Assembly (NCBI GenBank): GCA_024036415.1 | Contig: JAMWET010006979.1 | Location: 714,001-778,000 of the forward strand | From: Prochilodus magdalenae | Taxonomy: Eukaryota; Chordata; Actinopteri; Characiformes; Prochilodontidae | Direction of reading: 5' to 3' | DNA length: 64,000 bases | Shown here: one piece after another, positions 47,801-59,039 of the stretch | Layout: each line of letters begins with the position of its first letter | Position numbering within the stretch: position 1 is the first letter of the stretch | Notes under the pieces: generated by a model | What the model saw: the letters and a program-made list of their open reading frames with translations, nothing else | What the model was told of the DNA's origin: nothing | Databases searched by the model: none | Translations under genes and position numbers: made by a program

Positions 47801-48574
47801 TGTTGTAGGAGTACTTTCTGACACATAGCCAGAGTACAATAGATTACAGAACCTAAATTTCATTCGCACCTTATCCATCCTCTTCTTAGTCACCTGCTAT
47901 AATGTAGGTAAGGTGGAGGAAGCGGGCAAGGGGGCATGACAGGCGCTGTAAAAAAAAATGGGGGTTTTCAATTGTTTTTTCCCCAAAATTATGGTCATTG
48001 GTTCAGAGAGAGGTTGAAACGCACAAAGGCAGAGCAATCCAAAACATTATGAAAATCACAAAAACAGGGACAGGCAAAAATCAGAAGAAGGAATCCAAGA
48101 AAATGAGATCAGGGAAAAACCAAGAAAACTGATAACTTAGGAAAAACAAGAAATATGTAATAACATTGCTGGTTCAGAACAACAAACTATAGGAGGACCT
48201 CACAAGATAGCACAAACTAATAGCAGGCGTGGCACCAGTGGGGTCGGTTAGCACCTCTGTCTGCACACATTGGCAAATGTTACCATCTGCTTTTGTTAAA
48301 ACTTTTACTAGTCCATCATAGTATGAAGCCTAGACCAATCACTCACTCACATTCCTGACAAAACATATTATTACACCAGCATGTGCATTAACATGAAGAT
48401 GGCAGTGTAGTGGCAACCTGGAGAAACGCTGATACACTGGGACGAGTTAACAATGTGCTTCATATATACAGTGCAGGTGAAAGAAACCAGTTCAGTCCAC
48501 CACTTATCAGCAATCTCACTTGTTTAAATCAATTACCAAGTCAATGGTAAGATACCGTTCCCTGTGTGTGGCTT
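47801..48574. other. Unassigned non-coding stretch
   Basis: No gene recognised. There is an A-run at about 47951. Confidence 0.5.
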
Positions 48575-48660
48575 CCATACACCTGCAAATGCAGTCACTC
48601 CTTTTAGCTAATCATTAACATCTGCTCTGGACTAATTTTCCACACAGCAAACGAGACAGT
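48575..48660 (-). repeat. Dispersed repeat, inverted partner of 4025-4125
   Basis: Positions 48596-48632 are the reverse complement of 4052-4088 with one mismatch, with weaker similarity on both sides. Confidence 0.7.
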
Positions 48661-48786
48661 CACTGTACTGTCCCACCACTTCTCAATCTATAGCCCTATC
48701 ATCCTTGTGCAATGCCATCTGCAGGAGCCTGAAGGCGACTTCATTACATAGCTTTTACCATCTATTAGAGTACAGTACAATACAAT

Positions 48787-48918
48787 AGACCAGCCTGGTC
48801 CTCCGGGTCCCCCAGACAGTCCACAATCCTCCTATATCCATATGTCTAGTAAATTTGAGTGTATCAGAAAATGATGGACCATCTGCAGGGCCCCGAGGAC
48901 CGGCTTGGAAACCCTGAA
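48787..48918. mobile_element. hAT-like MITE, about 130 bp
   Basis: The left arm 'ccagcctggtcctccgggtc' (from 48790) pairs with the complement of the right arm, 'ccaagccggtcctcggggcc'. Such 'ccaaccctggtcctcggggac' ends are familiar from non-autonomous hAT elements of fishes. There is no coding content. A target duplication was not established. Confidence 0.6.
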
Positions 48919-49521
48919 ACAGAACATTATCTAAATCCCCATTCTCCTCCTACATCAGGCCAGAACTCACCGCCATCATAGTTTCAAAGCTCTGCCTGCG
49001 TACTTTCCCAGCAATGGAGTGAATGATGTGTTTCATTTAAAAGAGAATAGAGAATTCTGGGTGAAGGAGAAGGGTCTCGCTATTGGGGGTCAACGCTCTT
49101 AGATCTCACCACCTTTCATCCATCTCTATAAGAGCAACATCAGAGCAGCCGTCCCCCATCTGGATTAATATTAGTACAGCTAGTCATATATATGTCCTCT
49201 CAGAGTATGAACGCTGACCTAAGATCAACTTTTGACTTTTGTCAAACAGTTCCCATCAAATGCTGTAATACCAGAGGAGCTGATTGAAGATCAGGGGCCT
49301 GAGACAGGCTGTTTCTCTCTCGGTCTTTGGGCTCACATGTGGCCTGTAATTGTGGCTGGTATTCAACACTGGAACGCAGTGAAAGGCCCAAACCCAGAGT
49401 GCCCTCAGATGCTGTTCCACACGCTGTGACCTTTGTCAGTATGACACTTATATACTTTAGGTCAACTTTAAATGGCATTTTATATTTTAAAGAAATAGCA
49501 CTGGTAATAAGAAATAAGAAA
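48919..49521. other. Unassigned non-coding stretch
   Basis: No gene or repeat family recognised. Overlapping 60-80 codon frames near 49232-49542 have no motif. Confidence 0.5.
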
Positions 49522-49523
49522 TA

Positions 49524-49745
49524 CAGTGCTGTGAAAAAGTAATGGCCCCCTTGCTAATTTCTTATTTGTTTCGGACCAACCAATTTTCCATTCATTTATG
49601 ACAGATACGATTTATTCTAAATTAATTCTACTCATGTGAAAAAAATAGTGCCCCCATTATTGGCATTCAGAGGTGTACTTGCTTGAGTTCTTCAGATCAT
49701 TGTCCTGATGCAGAACCCAACTACACTTCTGAAGGGCCATTGTCC
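49524..49745. mobile_element. Non-autonomous DNA-transposon fragment
   Basis: After TA at 49522 the text 'cagtgctgtgaaaaagtaat' then 'ggcccccttgc' matches the terminal inverted repeat of a frequent fish DNA element ('cagtgctgtgaaaaagta.ttgccccctt' in memory). 'gtgaaaaaaatagtgccccc' follows. No right end was found, so it is truncated. Confidence 0.6.
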
Positions 49746-50641
49746 TTTATGGAATTCATGGTTCCATCAGGAAGTTGAAGGAAAAGGACGTTTAAAGAAT
49801 TCCAGCATGCTGACCCATCTGGATCTGAACAGTATAATCATTATTCCCTTTATACAATGTACGAAAGCATTTCTGATACATGAAAGTATATATTAATGTG
49901 ATGCACTTGTTTATTTGCATGTATATACAAGTTATTAGAACCAGATAAGCTATTAGGCTGCCTATTGAGTTACAGTGTGTACATGAGTACATGCAGTTAC
50001 TTGTAACCATATGCCATTATTAATGCATTGCCTGATATGTTGTTGAGAACCTGACCCCTCAAAACGTCTGGGCTTGGGCCTGTACATGCCTGAAAGCACA
50101 TGGATACACACCACTCACTGGCGAAAGTAAATAATCACAGGACGTCCCACACGCCACCCTGTTTTATGTAGCTGTGTTTGAGGTTTTCCAGCGACAACGC
50201 TGCCATCTGTAACGCATACACACCCGGCACAGGTGCCCGTAAGTGATGAAACTCACTGTTTGCAACATGGCATGTTAGGCCTTGAGATGCTGCACGTAGC
50301 ATGAAACATGAGCCAAGTCAACAGCATGCATGGTCAGTCTGCTGCGTTTTCGCAAAACAACTTCATTCCACATTGCTAAAGTGATGCCATACTATTAAAA
50401 GCAATTTTCCAAGTGGAAAAATGTGAGGTGCCTTTTACATACCTCGCTGCCTTTTCAGTAGAGCCCCACCCGCATGGTAGTGGTGCTGAGCGACGGGTCA
50501 CCAGACAGCAGGATTCTTTAGGCAATGGGACAAAACAATTGCAGTTTCCTCCAGTCAAGGAACATTTGATTGTATGGGCTTGTCTTTCAAGTGTCATGTT
50601 TGCTTATATTTTGCATTGGTGCTTAAACAGTCTTGAGATTA
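49746..50641. other. Unassigned non-coding stretch
   Basis: No gene or repeat family recognised. Confidence 0.5.
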
Positions 50642-51321
50642 TCACCATCAAAAAAATAGTCACACAAATCGTTTCACCCAAATGGAATCAACCAACGAGA
50701 ATGGAACTCAGTGGGTAGGTTTGACATTGCGAGATTTGCAAATGATTAGAGTTTTAAGCTTGACTGTGCATGTGACGTACAACAATCTGACACAACACCA
50801 TTATGACAACTGCTCATGACACCATGTCAACATCCCCAATAACTGCAATGGTGTCGTGCCACACTGACATGAGTTACTCAGAATGGCAGTGGTCATCTTC
50901 TGTGAGTTATCGTCAGTCTTGGTGGAGGTGACCAACAAATCTGTGTGTTTTCATGCGTCACACATCCAGAAGGCCTGGTGTCACGCAACCTCCACCTCTG
51001 CCTCAAAATCTGCAGGAACTGTAAGAGAATGTTCAAGCTGCATGGGATGGATTACCGCAGGAGATCATTAGGAACTGGCATGTTGCGTTAGCAAACACTG
51101 GGACCCAACGCCATACTGAGAGACATTACTTCTGTATGTGTAGCTTAATGAATATTGCCCATTGGGCAAATTAATAGGCAAATGAAATATTGCCTTTTGC
51201 CCATTCCCAATAAATCATCATGTATTGTTCCCTGTAACCTTTAATCTTCCTTCCCAATAGCACTGCAACCCAACTCTTGCTTCTGGGTGCCACTGGTTGG
51301 GTGTTTTATAGATGATGAGTG
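50642..51321 (+). mobile_element. Tc1 family A, copy 6 (both ends present)
   Basis: A complete-length family A copy of 680 bp. It is flanked by TA on both sides (50640-50641 and 51322-51323), with a left end 'tcaccatcaaaaaaatagtc' and a right end 'gatgatgagtg'. Inside are the 5' leader ('gtaggtttgacattgcgaga'), the 'cttggtggaggtgaccaaca' segment near the first catalytic Asp, the family junction ('aggcctggtgtcacgcaacc' joined to 'aaaatctgcaggaactgtaa') and the C-terminal region. This copy has lost part of the N-terminal coding region. A duplicated 'attgccca' tract sits near 51155-51200. It is non-autonomous. Confidence 0.93.
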
Positions 51322-51323
51322 TA

Positions 51324-53116
51324 TCTTGAAGGTGCCAGGAGCTCTTTAAAATGCAGAAGGAATATTAGCTTCAGCATTAATGCGTTTCTGTAACGTTGTG
51401 GGAGGGGATACTCAATGGTTGTACGCCCTTTTTAAACCCAGCAGCTGAACAGATGGGCCAATGTCTCGCTCTCTAGCTAGCAGAGTTAGTTGCTGCTATC
51501 TACTGACCATATTTACCCCATGCTGGCCTAGTTTTAAAGAACACTGCTATGTAAAACTTCACCCAATGATGGCGAGTGTGAAGTGAGTCCACATCATCAC
51601 CGCAAATGTATTTGCAAGACTCAAGGTACCCCTGGGGTTAAAGCAGAGATCTAGTTACAGTCAAGTGCACTACCAGCTAATAGGTCGGTTACGATTCTGA
51701 TTTGTGTAAACATACAATCTAGCTGGATATAGCTACCATGTCTTCTACAAACAGTGCATCGCTTTTTCAACCATACATATGAGCATATGTTGATACTAGC
51801 CATCAGCGTCTCTCCAGAACTGGAGCTATCCCATGAGGTGTGTTTAGAGTCAGACTGTTGGGCTACAGCCACTTTGTCAGTAGTCATGCGTCTGTCTAGC
51901 CTAGCTAGATAAGTAAATGAGTATTAAACTTGCAATGCTTCCCAAACAGCACCATACCATCAACACATTAACTAAATATTTCCTTTTATAAATTGAAAAA
52001 GCAAAACAGTTTACATGAACGTGCCATGGCAAAGAGCCGTCGATGTTTATGCACACACTTGTCACAGCTGTGGATGGTTTCTGAAAGTATAATGAAACAA
52101 TTAAATAACATACTTACTATTACAATGAACATAATGTCTCTGTATTATGCTATCAGCTAGATATTTGAATATCATTTGGACTCAACGAGCTTTTAATACA
52201 CTGATGGCTCAGAAACGCCAATATCAACTGAAAGTCTGACACTCTGCTCAGCTCGGAAATCCACTTAATTTAGGAACTCAAAATGTGAAGTTAAAAAAGG
52301 GCGTATTATTTTCCATGTGAGGGGCACTGAGGGGGAAAGGGGGCTGAGGTAAAGTGTGTACTCTCTTATTGGTTTTTTTTCTCATGTTTTTTTTTTTTTT
52401 TGAATAATGATCTTAATTTACACGGACGAGCGCTTGAAATAGATCTGATTTGGGCCACAGTGTTCCCTGATCTCGTTTGTTGTACACAGTCTGCCTGTCT
52501 GGAGGCCAAGGGCTGTTTTTAATCTTCTCACTTAGCTCAGTGCAGGGAAAAAGAGTAGTGGGAGTCAACATTTGTCATGAGCATTGCTAGAGCTTGGTCA
52601 TAGCCAGGAGGAAGGCCTAAGTCAGGCTAAAGTGATAACTTGGTGAAAAATCTAAACTTTATACAAGTGTTCCAATTGTAACCCAGGAGTCAAACCTTTG
52701 CTAACATAGCTAACATGCAATGGAAGCTCACAGCATTTCCTCAACACCCAACATCTATTACAACCCAAAACTTGAGCCAGACTTAGACTTAAAACTTACT
52801 ACTTGTGCAAACAAATAGCAAAGAAGACTGAATAAATTAGGGCTACCAAACTTCTTACAGGTAAATGCATAAAATCTTTGGTTTCCAAAGTTTTGCTGGT
52901 TTTGCTTCAGTGGTTTAATAAGTAGTTTGGAAGTGCACTAGCCAGCACAGTAGTTAACCTATCTGAAGCTAATTCACCTGCTTTAGTTTTAGTAAGTTAC
53001 AGATCACAGTACCTTCATGGTAACTACAGTTTTAGCTGGATTAGTTGTAGCACTAACTTGCTAAACAACCCAGCCTGCTGACCGCCACTGCTGGTCCACC
53101 CTCGGACCACGTAGAT
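51324..53116. other. Unassigned stretch, possible conserved non-coding DNA
   Basis: No gene or repeat family recognised. A T-run lies near 52388. The part 52400-52550 is non-repetitive and could be regulatory. A small 'acttgagccagacttagact' patch near 52772 is low complexity. Confidence 0.4.
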
Positions 53117-53966
53117 CAGGATTTCCCCAACCGGTGGGCTGCGGATTACCAGTGAGGGCATGAAGCCTGCTCCAGTGGTCTGTGGGCATGTAGTTGTAGT
53201 GGCTCGGGAACATAATATATGAATATGTTAGTGTTACATTAAGTATATTAATATACAGGGGTTGGACAATGAAACTGAAACACCTGGTTTTAGACCACAA
53301 TCATTTAGTATGGTGTAGGGCCTCCTTTTGCGGCCAATACAGCATCAGTTCGTCTTGGGAATGACATATACTGCGTCCTGCACAGTGGTCAGAGGGATTT
53401 TAAGCCATTCTTCTTGCAGGATAGTGACCAGGTCACTACGTGATGCTGGTGGAGGTTCGTCCTTCTTGGTGGTATGCTGACATTACCCTGGATACCGTGG
53501 CTCTTGATACATCACAAAGACTTGCTGTCTTGGTCACAGATGCGCCAGCAAGACGTGCACCAACAATTTGTCCTCTTTTGAACTCTGGTATGTCACCCAT
53601 AATGTTGTGTGCATTGCAGTATTTTGAGCAGAACTGTGCTCTTACCTGCTAACTGAACCTTCACACTCTGCTCTTACTGGTGCAATGTGCAATTAATGAA
53701 GATTGGCCACCAGGCTGGTCCAATTTAGCCATGAGACCTCCCACACTAAAATGACAGGTGTTTCAGTTTCATTGTCCAACCCCTGTAAATATATGTACGT
53801 TAATGCACATATTAAACATCTTCAGTTTGAGACAACATAATCGCTGGCTAGCTACTAATGGAGATGTGTTTTGGGGTGCGTTCACAGCTCACTTGTTTAA
53901 ATCTGGACATATCATAATTTTTCTTTATCATCTCTATCTTGAGCTGGAAAGGGTTGATAACCCCTG
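53117..53966. mobile_element. hAT-like non-autonomous element, interrupted by a Tc1 element
   Basis: The ends are 'caggatttccccaaccggtg' at 53117 and the complement of 'gggttgataacccctg' at 53951-53966. They start CAG and end CTG, as hAT elements do. The flanks 53109-53116 (acgtagat) and 53967-53974 (atctagat) agree at 6 of 8 bases, the size expected of a hAT target duplication. Taking out the inner Tc1 copy leaves about 318 bp with no coding capacity. The element was therefore a short hAT MITE before the second insertion. Confidence 0.8.
53256..53785 (-). mobile_element. Tc1-type deletion derivative with 28-bp inverted ends
   Basis: The ends 'caggggttggacaatgaaac' and its near-perfect complement at 53785 are flanked by TA on both sides (53254-53255, 53786-53787). 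On the minus strand, from an ATG at about 53602, the frame reads IPEFKRGQIVGARLAGASVT then KTASLCDVSRATVS, an intact Tc1 helix-turn-helix DNA-binding domain. Near 53345-53295 it reads PRRTDAVLAAKGGPTPY, the usual C-terminus. Everything between (the whole DDE catalytic domain) is missing. It could bind element ends but not cut DNA. It lies inside a hAT-like element, so it inserted later. Confidence 0.93.
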
Positions 53967-54185
53967 ATCTAGATTATTATCCTGTGTACAAGCTCTAATG
54001 ACGTTTTATAGAAATTTTAGGTTTATTAAATTACTAAAACAAATATTACAAACAATTGAGAGAATGAAACACCTGGGCTTTATGGTTAGTGGACTAGCAG
54101 TGGTCCGCTATCCTATTGCTATCAGGTAACAAACATACAGGTTGTCTTTTCTAGGAGACTACTGCCTGCAAACACTTTACTACTG

Positions 54186-54847
54186 CACTCATCATCAAAA
54201 CAATCGTTGCACAAATAGTAGCACCCAGAAGGAATCAACCAAAAGGAATAAAACTTGATGGCTAGGTTTGACATTGTAAGACATGTGAATGATTCGAGTT
54301 TACACTAGGCAGCATATGTGACGTAAGCAAGGACTGGGCTTGTCGTGTACCTGACTGACCCAGCAGCACCAATTGTAGACATTCAGCGAGCAGTGATGAC
54401 CTCCATTAGTCATCCCCTTTGTGCTAGCACCATTGGCAGACGGCTGCACAACACAGTACTACATGCGCACAGAATGTTACAACAACTACCCTTAACACCA
54501 CGTCCACGTCACCAGAGATCGCCGGACTGTCATGGAGTAACTCAGGGAGTCATCTTCAGTGATGAGCTCCACTTTTGTCTTGGTGGAGATGACCAATGAA
54601 GCCGTGGTTGGAGCCAAGATGAACGGTTTGTTGTCACACATCATGTCCAGAAGGTCTGATGTCACTCCACCTCCCCTCCTACTGCAAAATCTTCAGGAAC
54701 TGTGTGGGACTATTCAAACTCCATGGGATGGATTATCACAGGACACCATTGGGAACCTCTGCAAGTCCATGCCGAGACGATACGAGAGACACTACTTCTG
54801 TATAAAGCTCCATAAATAAGACCCATGGACACTTCCTTCCGGATGAG
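54186..54847 (+). mobile_element. Tc1 family A, copy 7 (best-preserved N-terminal part)
   Basis: The left end is 'cactcatcatcaaaacaatc' at 54186; the right end has shrunk to 'ggatgagta'. From 54345 the frame reads YLTDPAAPIVDIQRAVMTS, then CASTIGRRLHNTVLHAHRML, then GVIFSDELHFCLGGDDQ, which is the Tc1 order of DNA-binding domain, GRRLH linker and first catalytic Asp (FSDE). The family junction follows ('aggtctgatgtcactccacc' joined to 'aaaatcttcaggaactgtgt'), then NLQELCGTIQTPWDGLSQDTIGNLC. The second Asp and the Glu are gone. A frameshift separates the two halves. Confidence 0.93.
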
Positions 54848-54940
54848 TATAGTTTCTTTACACATTCCTACAATGAAACGGTTTTCCAGTCTGCATCTTA
54901 TACCAAGATTAAACTAAAACGTACTTTTATTATCTTGCTA

Positions 54941-55510
54941 GAACAAACATGGCATAGCTGGTCAACCAGCCAAAACAACATATTGTAGCATCCTGCTACT
55001 GACTCATGCAACTGTGGATGTCTGGAGGCCTGTGGAAATGTTTTGTTGTGTTGGTCAGCAGCAATGGAAATGATTATGCTGGTCACAATTACAATCAGCT
55101 TATGTTGTGTTTTGATGCGTGGTAGGCAGCTGACCCAGCACGAGACCAGTCTAACCAGCATATAATGCATGCTGGTCTCTGTTGTTCTTTTAGTGGGGTA
55201 GTTGACAGTGTTAGTGTCTGCAATGTACACACAATGCATGTCTGTGGGCGACCTGCCTGCTTTCTGAGCGTGTCAGTCAGGCCCGAGCAATGTTGCTCTC
55301 TGCTGCTGGTTCTGTAAGCGAGCATTTGTCTAAAGCATGCTTCTTCTTGCTTCTTCTCCACCAACCCTGAAATAAGTGTTGTGTTTTGGATGCTGATATA
55401 CAGGTCAACTAGCATGACCATGCTAGGTGGCCAAGTAACCCCATACCAGATCACTATAAACCATCAGAGAGCCCCTTGAATTGATGCTGGTCTGTGTTTT
55501 TTTAGGAGGG
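54941..55510. repeat. 'accagcat/atgctggt'-rich dispersed repeat
   Basis: Repeated ccagc, gctggt and 'gcatgctggtctctgttgtt'-type words occur at both ends and in the middle, as in a fish MITE-like repeat I recall. The borders and terminal repeats are unclear. The overlapping minus-strand frames (113 and 119 codons) have no motif. Confidence 0.45.
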
Positions 55511-57138
55511 TTAAGACATGAGACTAGCATATTCGAAACTCAACTCCAGAGACCCCAAAGACCCTGCACAGTCGCCTGAATTGACATGTGAGCATCTTAA
55601 TCTTTATGAGAATTGACAAAAATACGTTGCATAGCTAAAAACTGGATTAGCGGCCGAGAACTATCTGTCGGGGCTAGTTCTCATCACGTGTTAGCTACAT
55701 TAGCTTTGTAGCTCCAGCACGAAACCAGACACCAAGTTTGTCATCGATGATCGAATTAGGCAGATCAGGAAAGGAGTAAATGTGTACGTTCATGTTGTGC
55801 TTTAATACTGCAAATGTGATAAATCAGCAAACAGCATCTACTTAATTCAGATGTTATGTGATTTAGCTGACTCATAATAGGACACAGTATCTGCCTGCAT
55901 GTGTGTTCAATGACATCCAGAGCTCATACTGGGAGATTAAAAGTTCATTCTTTCACAGCTTTTGAAACAATTGTGATTTCATGCTGGTGTATAATATGTC
56001 CCAGGTGACGATACAGTGATAGGCTTTGGAATGTCCCGTTGATGGCTTAGTTCTGGTTAATGTGTTCCATATAGCATCACTAATCTTGAAAAAGTTCCCA
56101 TGAGAAAGAGACATATAGAATTACAGCAAGCACCTGCAACCTTGGCAGTGCAACTTGCCTTATATGATACAGTACTCTGTGGAATGACAGGTCAAGTCGG
56201 TGTGACACAGTTGCAGAAAAAGCTTTTGGTAATTTAGCAAAGCCTCTCACGGTGTCTCCATGTGAATTACAAGACAGTGTCTAAATCTACCAGAGTACAT
56301 AACTCTCTTCAACTAGATGTTAGAGGAGTGGAGGCCACCAAGCCAAAAAAAACTACAAGTCTCAGAATAAGTTGCATGACATCGTGAGAGCACGTATGCG
56401 CTGTTCTAATTTGACGTATCCAGCAGTGAACGAGCTTCTTTGTGATTTAGCAAGTGCGGTGCATCGTTCCTGCATCGTTCCGTGTCTCAGGAAGGACGGC
56501 TTGGGTTTGGTCCAGCATCTCAGCGTGCTGCCCCTACAGATATGGTTTCCTCATTATTCTTCATATTTCTCTGATTTTCCCATCTCAGGTTTGCATCCTG
56601 CTCTGCATCCCTCCCTGTGGTTAACATATTTTGCACCAGACAGCTTTCCAGTGGCGGATTTCTTGCGTTTCTTGTGTTCTGACTGTCCAAAAACACATCG
56701 CTTGGTCCGCTGGGTATAAACAAGTGCCAAATACAGGCTCAGATGGACAGAACTGGGGTAGCCTCTAAAAGGTCTTTGGCTTAGGTACAGGATATGTTGA
56801 GTTTCTACTAATGTACCATTTGTCTGTTTATGGAATTGTGGGGGCAAGAAAGGCCCTTAGTGTCTTTTAGGTCTGATATTGCCAACTTGGCTTGGAGCAG
56901 ACCCTTTGAAATCATTCCTTACTCTGTCTAAGAAGAAATAGAAAGCAGCAATAGAGTCCAAATACATTACCACTCATTCACCAAAGCTTAAATGGCAAAT
57001 AGTCAACATGCAAGAGTATACCAAAACTAGAGCTGTGACATATCACACACCCTTTCACAATTTAGAGGAACAGAGATTATGAACCACCGCTCACCCCATC
57101 CTTCTCCTCCATGGGATGTGCCAATAGCAGTACACGAT
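55511..57138. other. Unassigned non-coding stretch
   Basis: No gene or repeat family recognised. The frames near 56372-56847 overlap on both strands and lack motifs. Confidence 0.5.
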
Positions 57139-57781
57139 GGCTGTATTTGAAATGGCCCACTACTATACTGCATACTACAGTAGTATGTACTGCATTCTGT
57201 ATACTGCCTGTGTGTGTGGTATACGGTACAGTAACAAGTCTTGACACACAATGTAGCATCCTAATACAGTCACATGACCAGTTACCTCACATTCACCTCA
57301 GAGCTGTTATTACTGTATCCACTGTTTGAAGCTAGCTGCTGCTAACACTGCTGACTTCACTTGAATGCCTAGCGGTTAGCTACCCTCGGCTAGTTTGCTT
57401 GAATACTGAACCTTTAAAGCGAGTTCATCTTTTATTAGTCTTCAGACCTGTATATCTGAACCTTCTCAGGCTCATTCTGATGACAGCATTCCCCACTACA
57501 TTCACCATAGTAACATTTATACTCAGAGTTATGTGTTTTGCTCCGCAGCATTACCCACTGCCATTGTCTTTGGCTAAAGTAGACTGAGAGCTGGTGAGGT
57601 GCATGATGGGATGCAGTACACAGTACATGAAGATAGACGACCCTATATACTTGAAACTCTGACTGGAGTAGTACACCATCCAGGTCTCTTCAGTGCACCA
57701 ACAACTGGTTCCATACTACATATTACTTTTAGGTAGATTTAGAATGTGAGTCGTATGTAGTATTCCATTTCATATACAGCC
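57139..57781. mobile_element. 643-bp element with ~28-bp terminal inverted repeats
   Basis: The left end 'ggctgtatttgaaatggccc' then 'actactat' pairs with the complement of the right end, 'ggctgtatatgaaatggaat' then 'actacata'. The inside has 'catactacagtagtatgtac' and no transposase. Similar ends are known from non-autonomous fish elements. The expected target duplication is not visible, so I leave the superfamily open. Confidence 0.75.
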
Positions 57782-58530
57782 GTTCCCTTACCATACTCTC
57801 ACATCATTCACACGTTAAGCAGCTCATCTTATGTCATCTTCTAGACATTCACCTAACAAAGTAAAAGCATCGATGCATTATTGTGGGTCTTGTAGCAAGC
57901 GATGCTGGAATGAGAAAATTTAAACAAGAACCTGGTTCATAATGACTTGTCAGACACAAAATGATTAGCACACAGCTTTTCTGCCGACTGTAGCTGGACG
58001 TCGCCATTAAAAATAAACTGTATCCACTCAAGGGCAGCCAACAACATAGCAGGGTCGTGATTAGCTCTTAACTTGCTTGTAAGGCTAGCACTTCTGGCAC
58101 TTGCAAGATAAAATTGACACGAAGGAAGCTCTGAAGCCGTGGGTGGAGCAGGTGGCATGAGTCCCCATTTGCCGCAGGAAGGGGAGCCAAATCTGAACGC
58201 CTTTTTGAGTACTATGTTTTTCTAGGCAGCCCGCAAAACTGACTGGGTTGGTCTTATTTCACAGTTGTTGGGTTGTTAGGCAAATGTATGTACACAAAGA
58301 TCAACAAAAGTGAGTCTTATTCATATGTTCCTTTTTAAATAAAGAAACTTTATTTTATGTTTAATTTATTTCCCATAACGTGTTAAAATTAGAAAATAAA
58401 TTACATACGTAACAGTTACATCTTGTTTCAATAAGAACTGTAGCCTTACGCTCAGAAGTTACTTTTGTTAGTTTGTTGGCTGTTGAACTAGTGTCACTGA
58501 TATTTACCAATGTGGTCAATCCTCTGGTTG
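57782..58530. other. Unassigned non-coding stretch
   Basis: No gene or repeat family recognised. Confidence 0.5.
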
Positions 58531-59039
58531 TAATGTGTCACGCCTGCTGGCTCTCCTCCCATCCCCAACCTCCTGGACCCCGTTTCCCATAATCCACCAC
58601 TTAAAGACATCACAGTCACATGTCCACCATCTCCCAGTCCCGCACCGTCTCTCAGGTCTAGGTGCCCAGAATATTGATGTCACCTGTAGCTGATTAGACA
58701 AATACTCCTCTCTCCCACTGACCCATTGCGAAGTATTGCCACATCGTGCGTACTGAGCGGTTTCCTTTGTTGTTATTCCCGTTTGCTGACCTGGTTTGAC
58801 TCCCTTTTGACTTTCTGGTTTACTCTTTGTCTTTCCCCTTTGAATACTGTTGCTGGTCTGATTGTTTTGCCTGGTTCTGACTTCTGCCTGTCTCGTTACT
58901 CTGACTCAGTCCTTGCCCTCTTGGTTATCTCCGCTTGTGCCTTGTTGCTGCTGTGTTGTGCTACAAACCTGTTCAATAAACCTAGCTTTGCTTTTAGCTC
59001 AGCGCGCGTCACAGTCTGTCTGTCCATCCTCACATAATG
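58531..59039 (+). mobile_element. Solo LTR, copy 2, with 5-bp target duplication
   Basis: The LTR spans 58536-59034 (499 bp), with TGTCACGCC at the start, CCTCACA at the end, and TAATG on both sides (58531-58535 and 59035-59039). It aligns with 15708-16189. It carries an AATAAA signal near 58975, changed in copy 1. Small length differences exist: copy 1 has ten extra bases near 15871, and copy 2 has about eleven extra near 58787 ('ctgacctggtt') plus a longer 'ttgcttttagctcagcgcg'. No internal region is present. Orientation is taken from the AATAAA. Confidence 0.94.

Noticed and set aside
54345..54599. Intact transposase gene
   Set aside because: Recognisable Tc1 N-terminal half with the first catalytic Asp, but the second Asp and the Glu are deleted and a frameshift follows.
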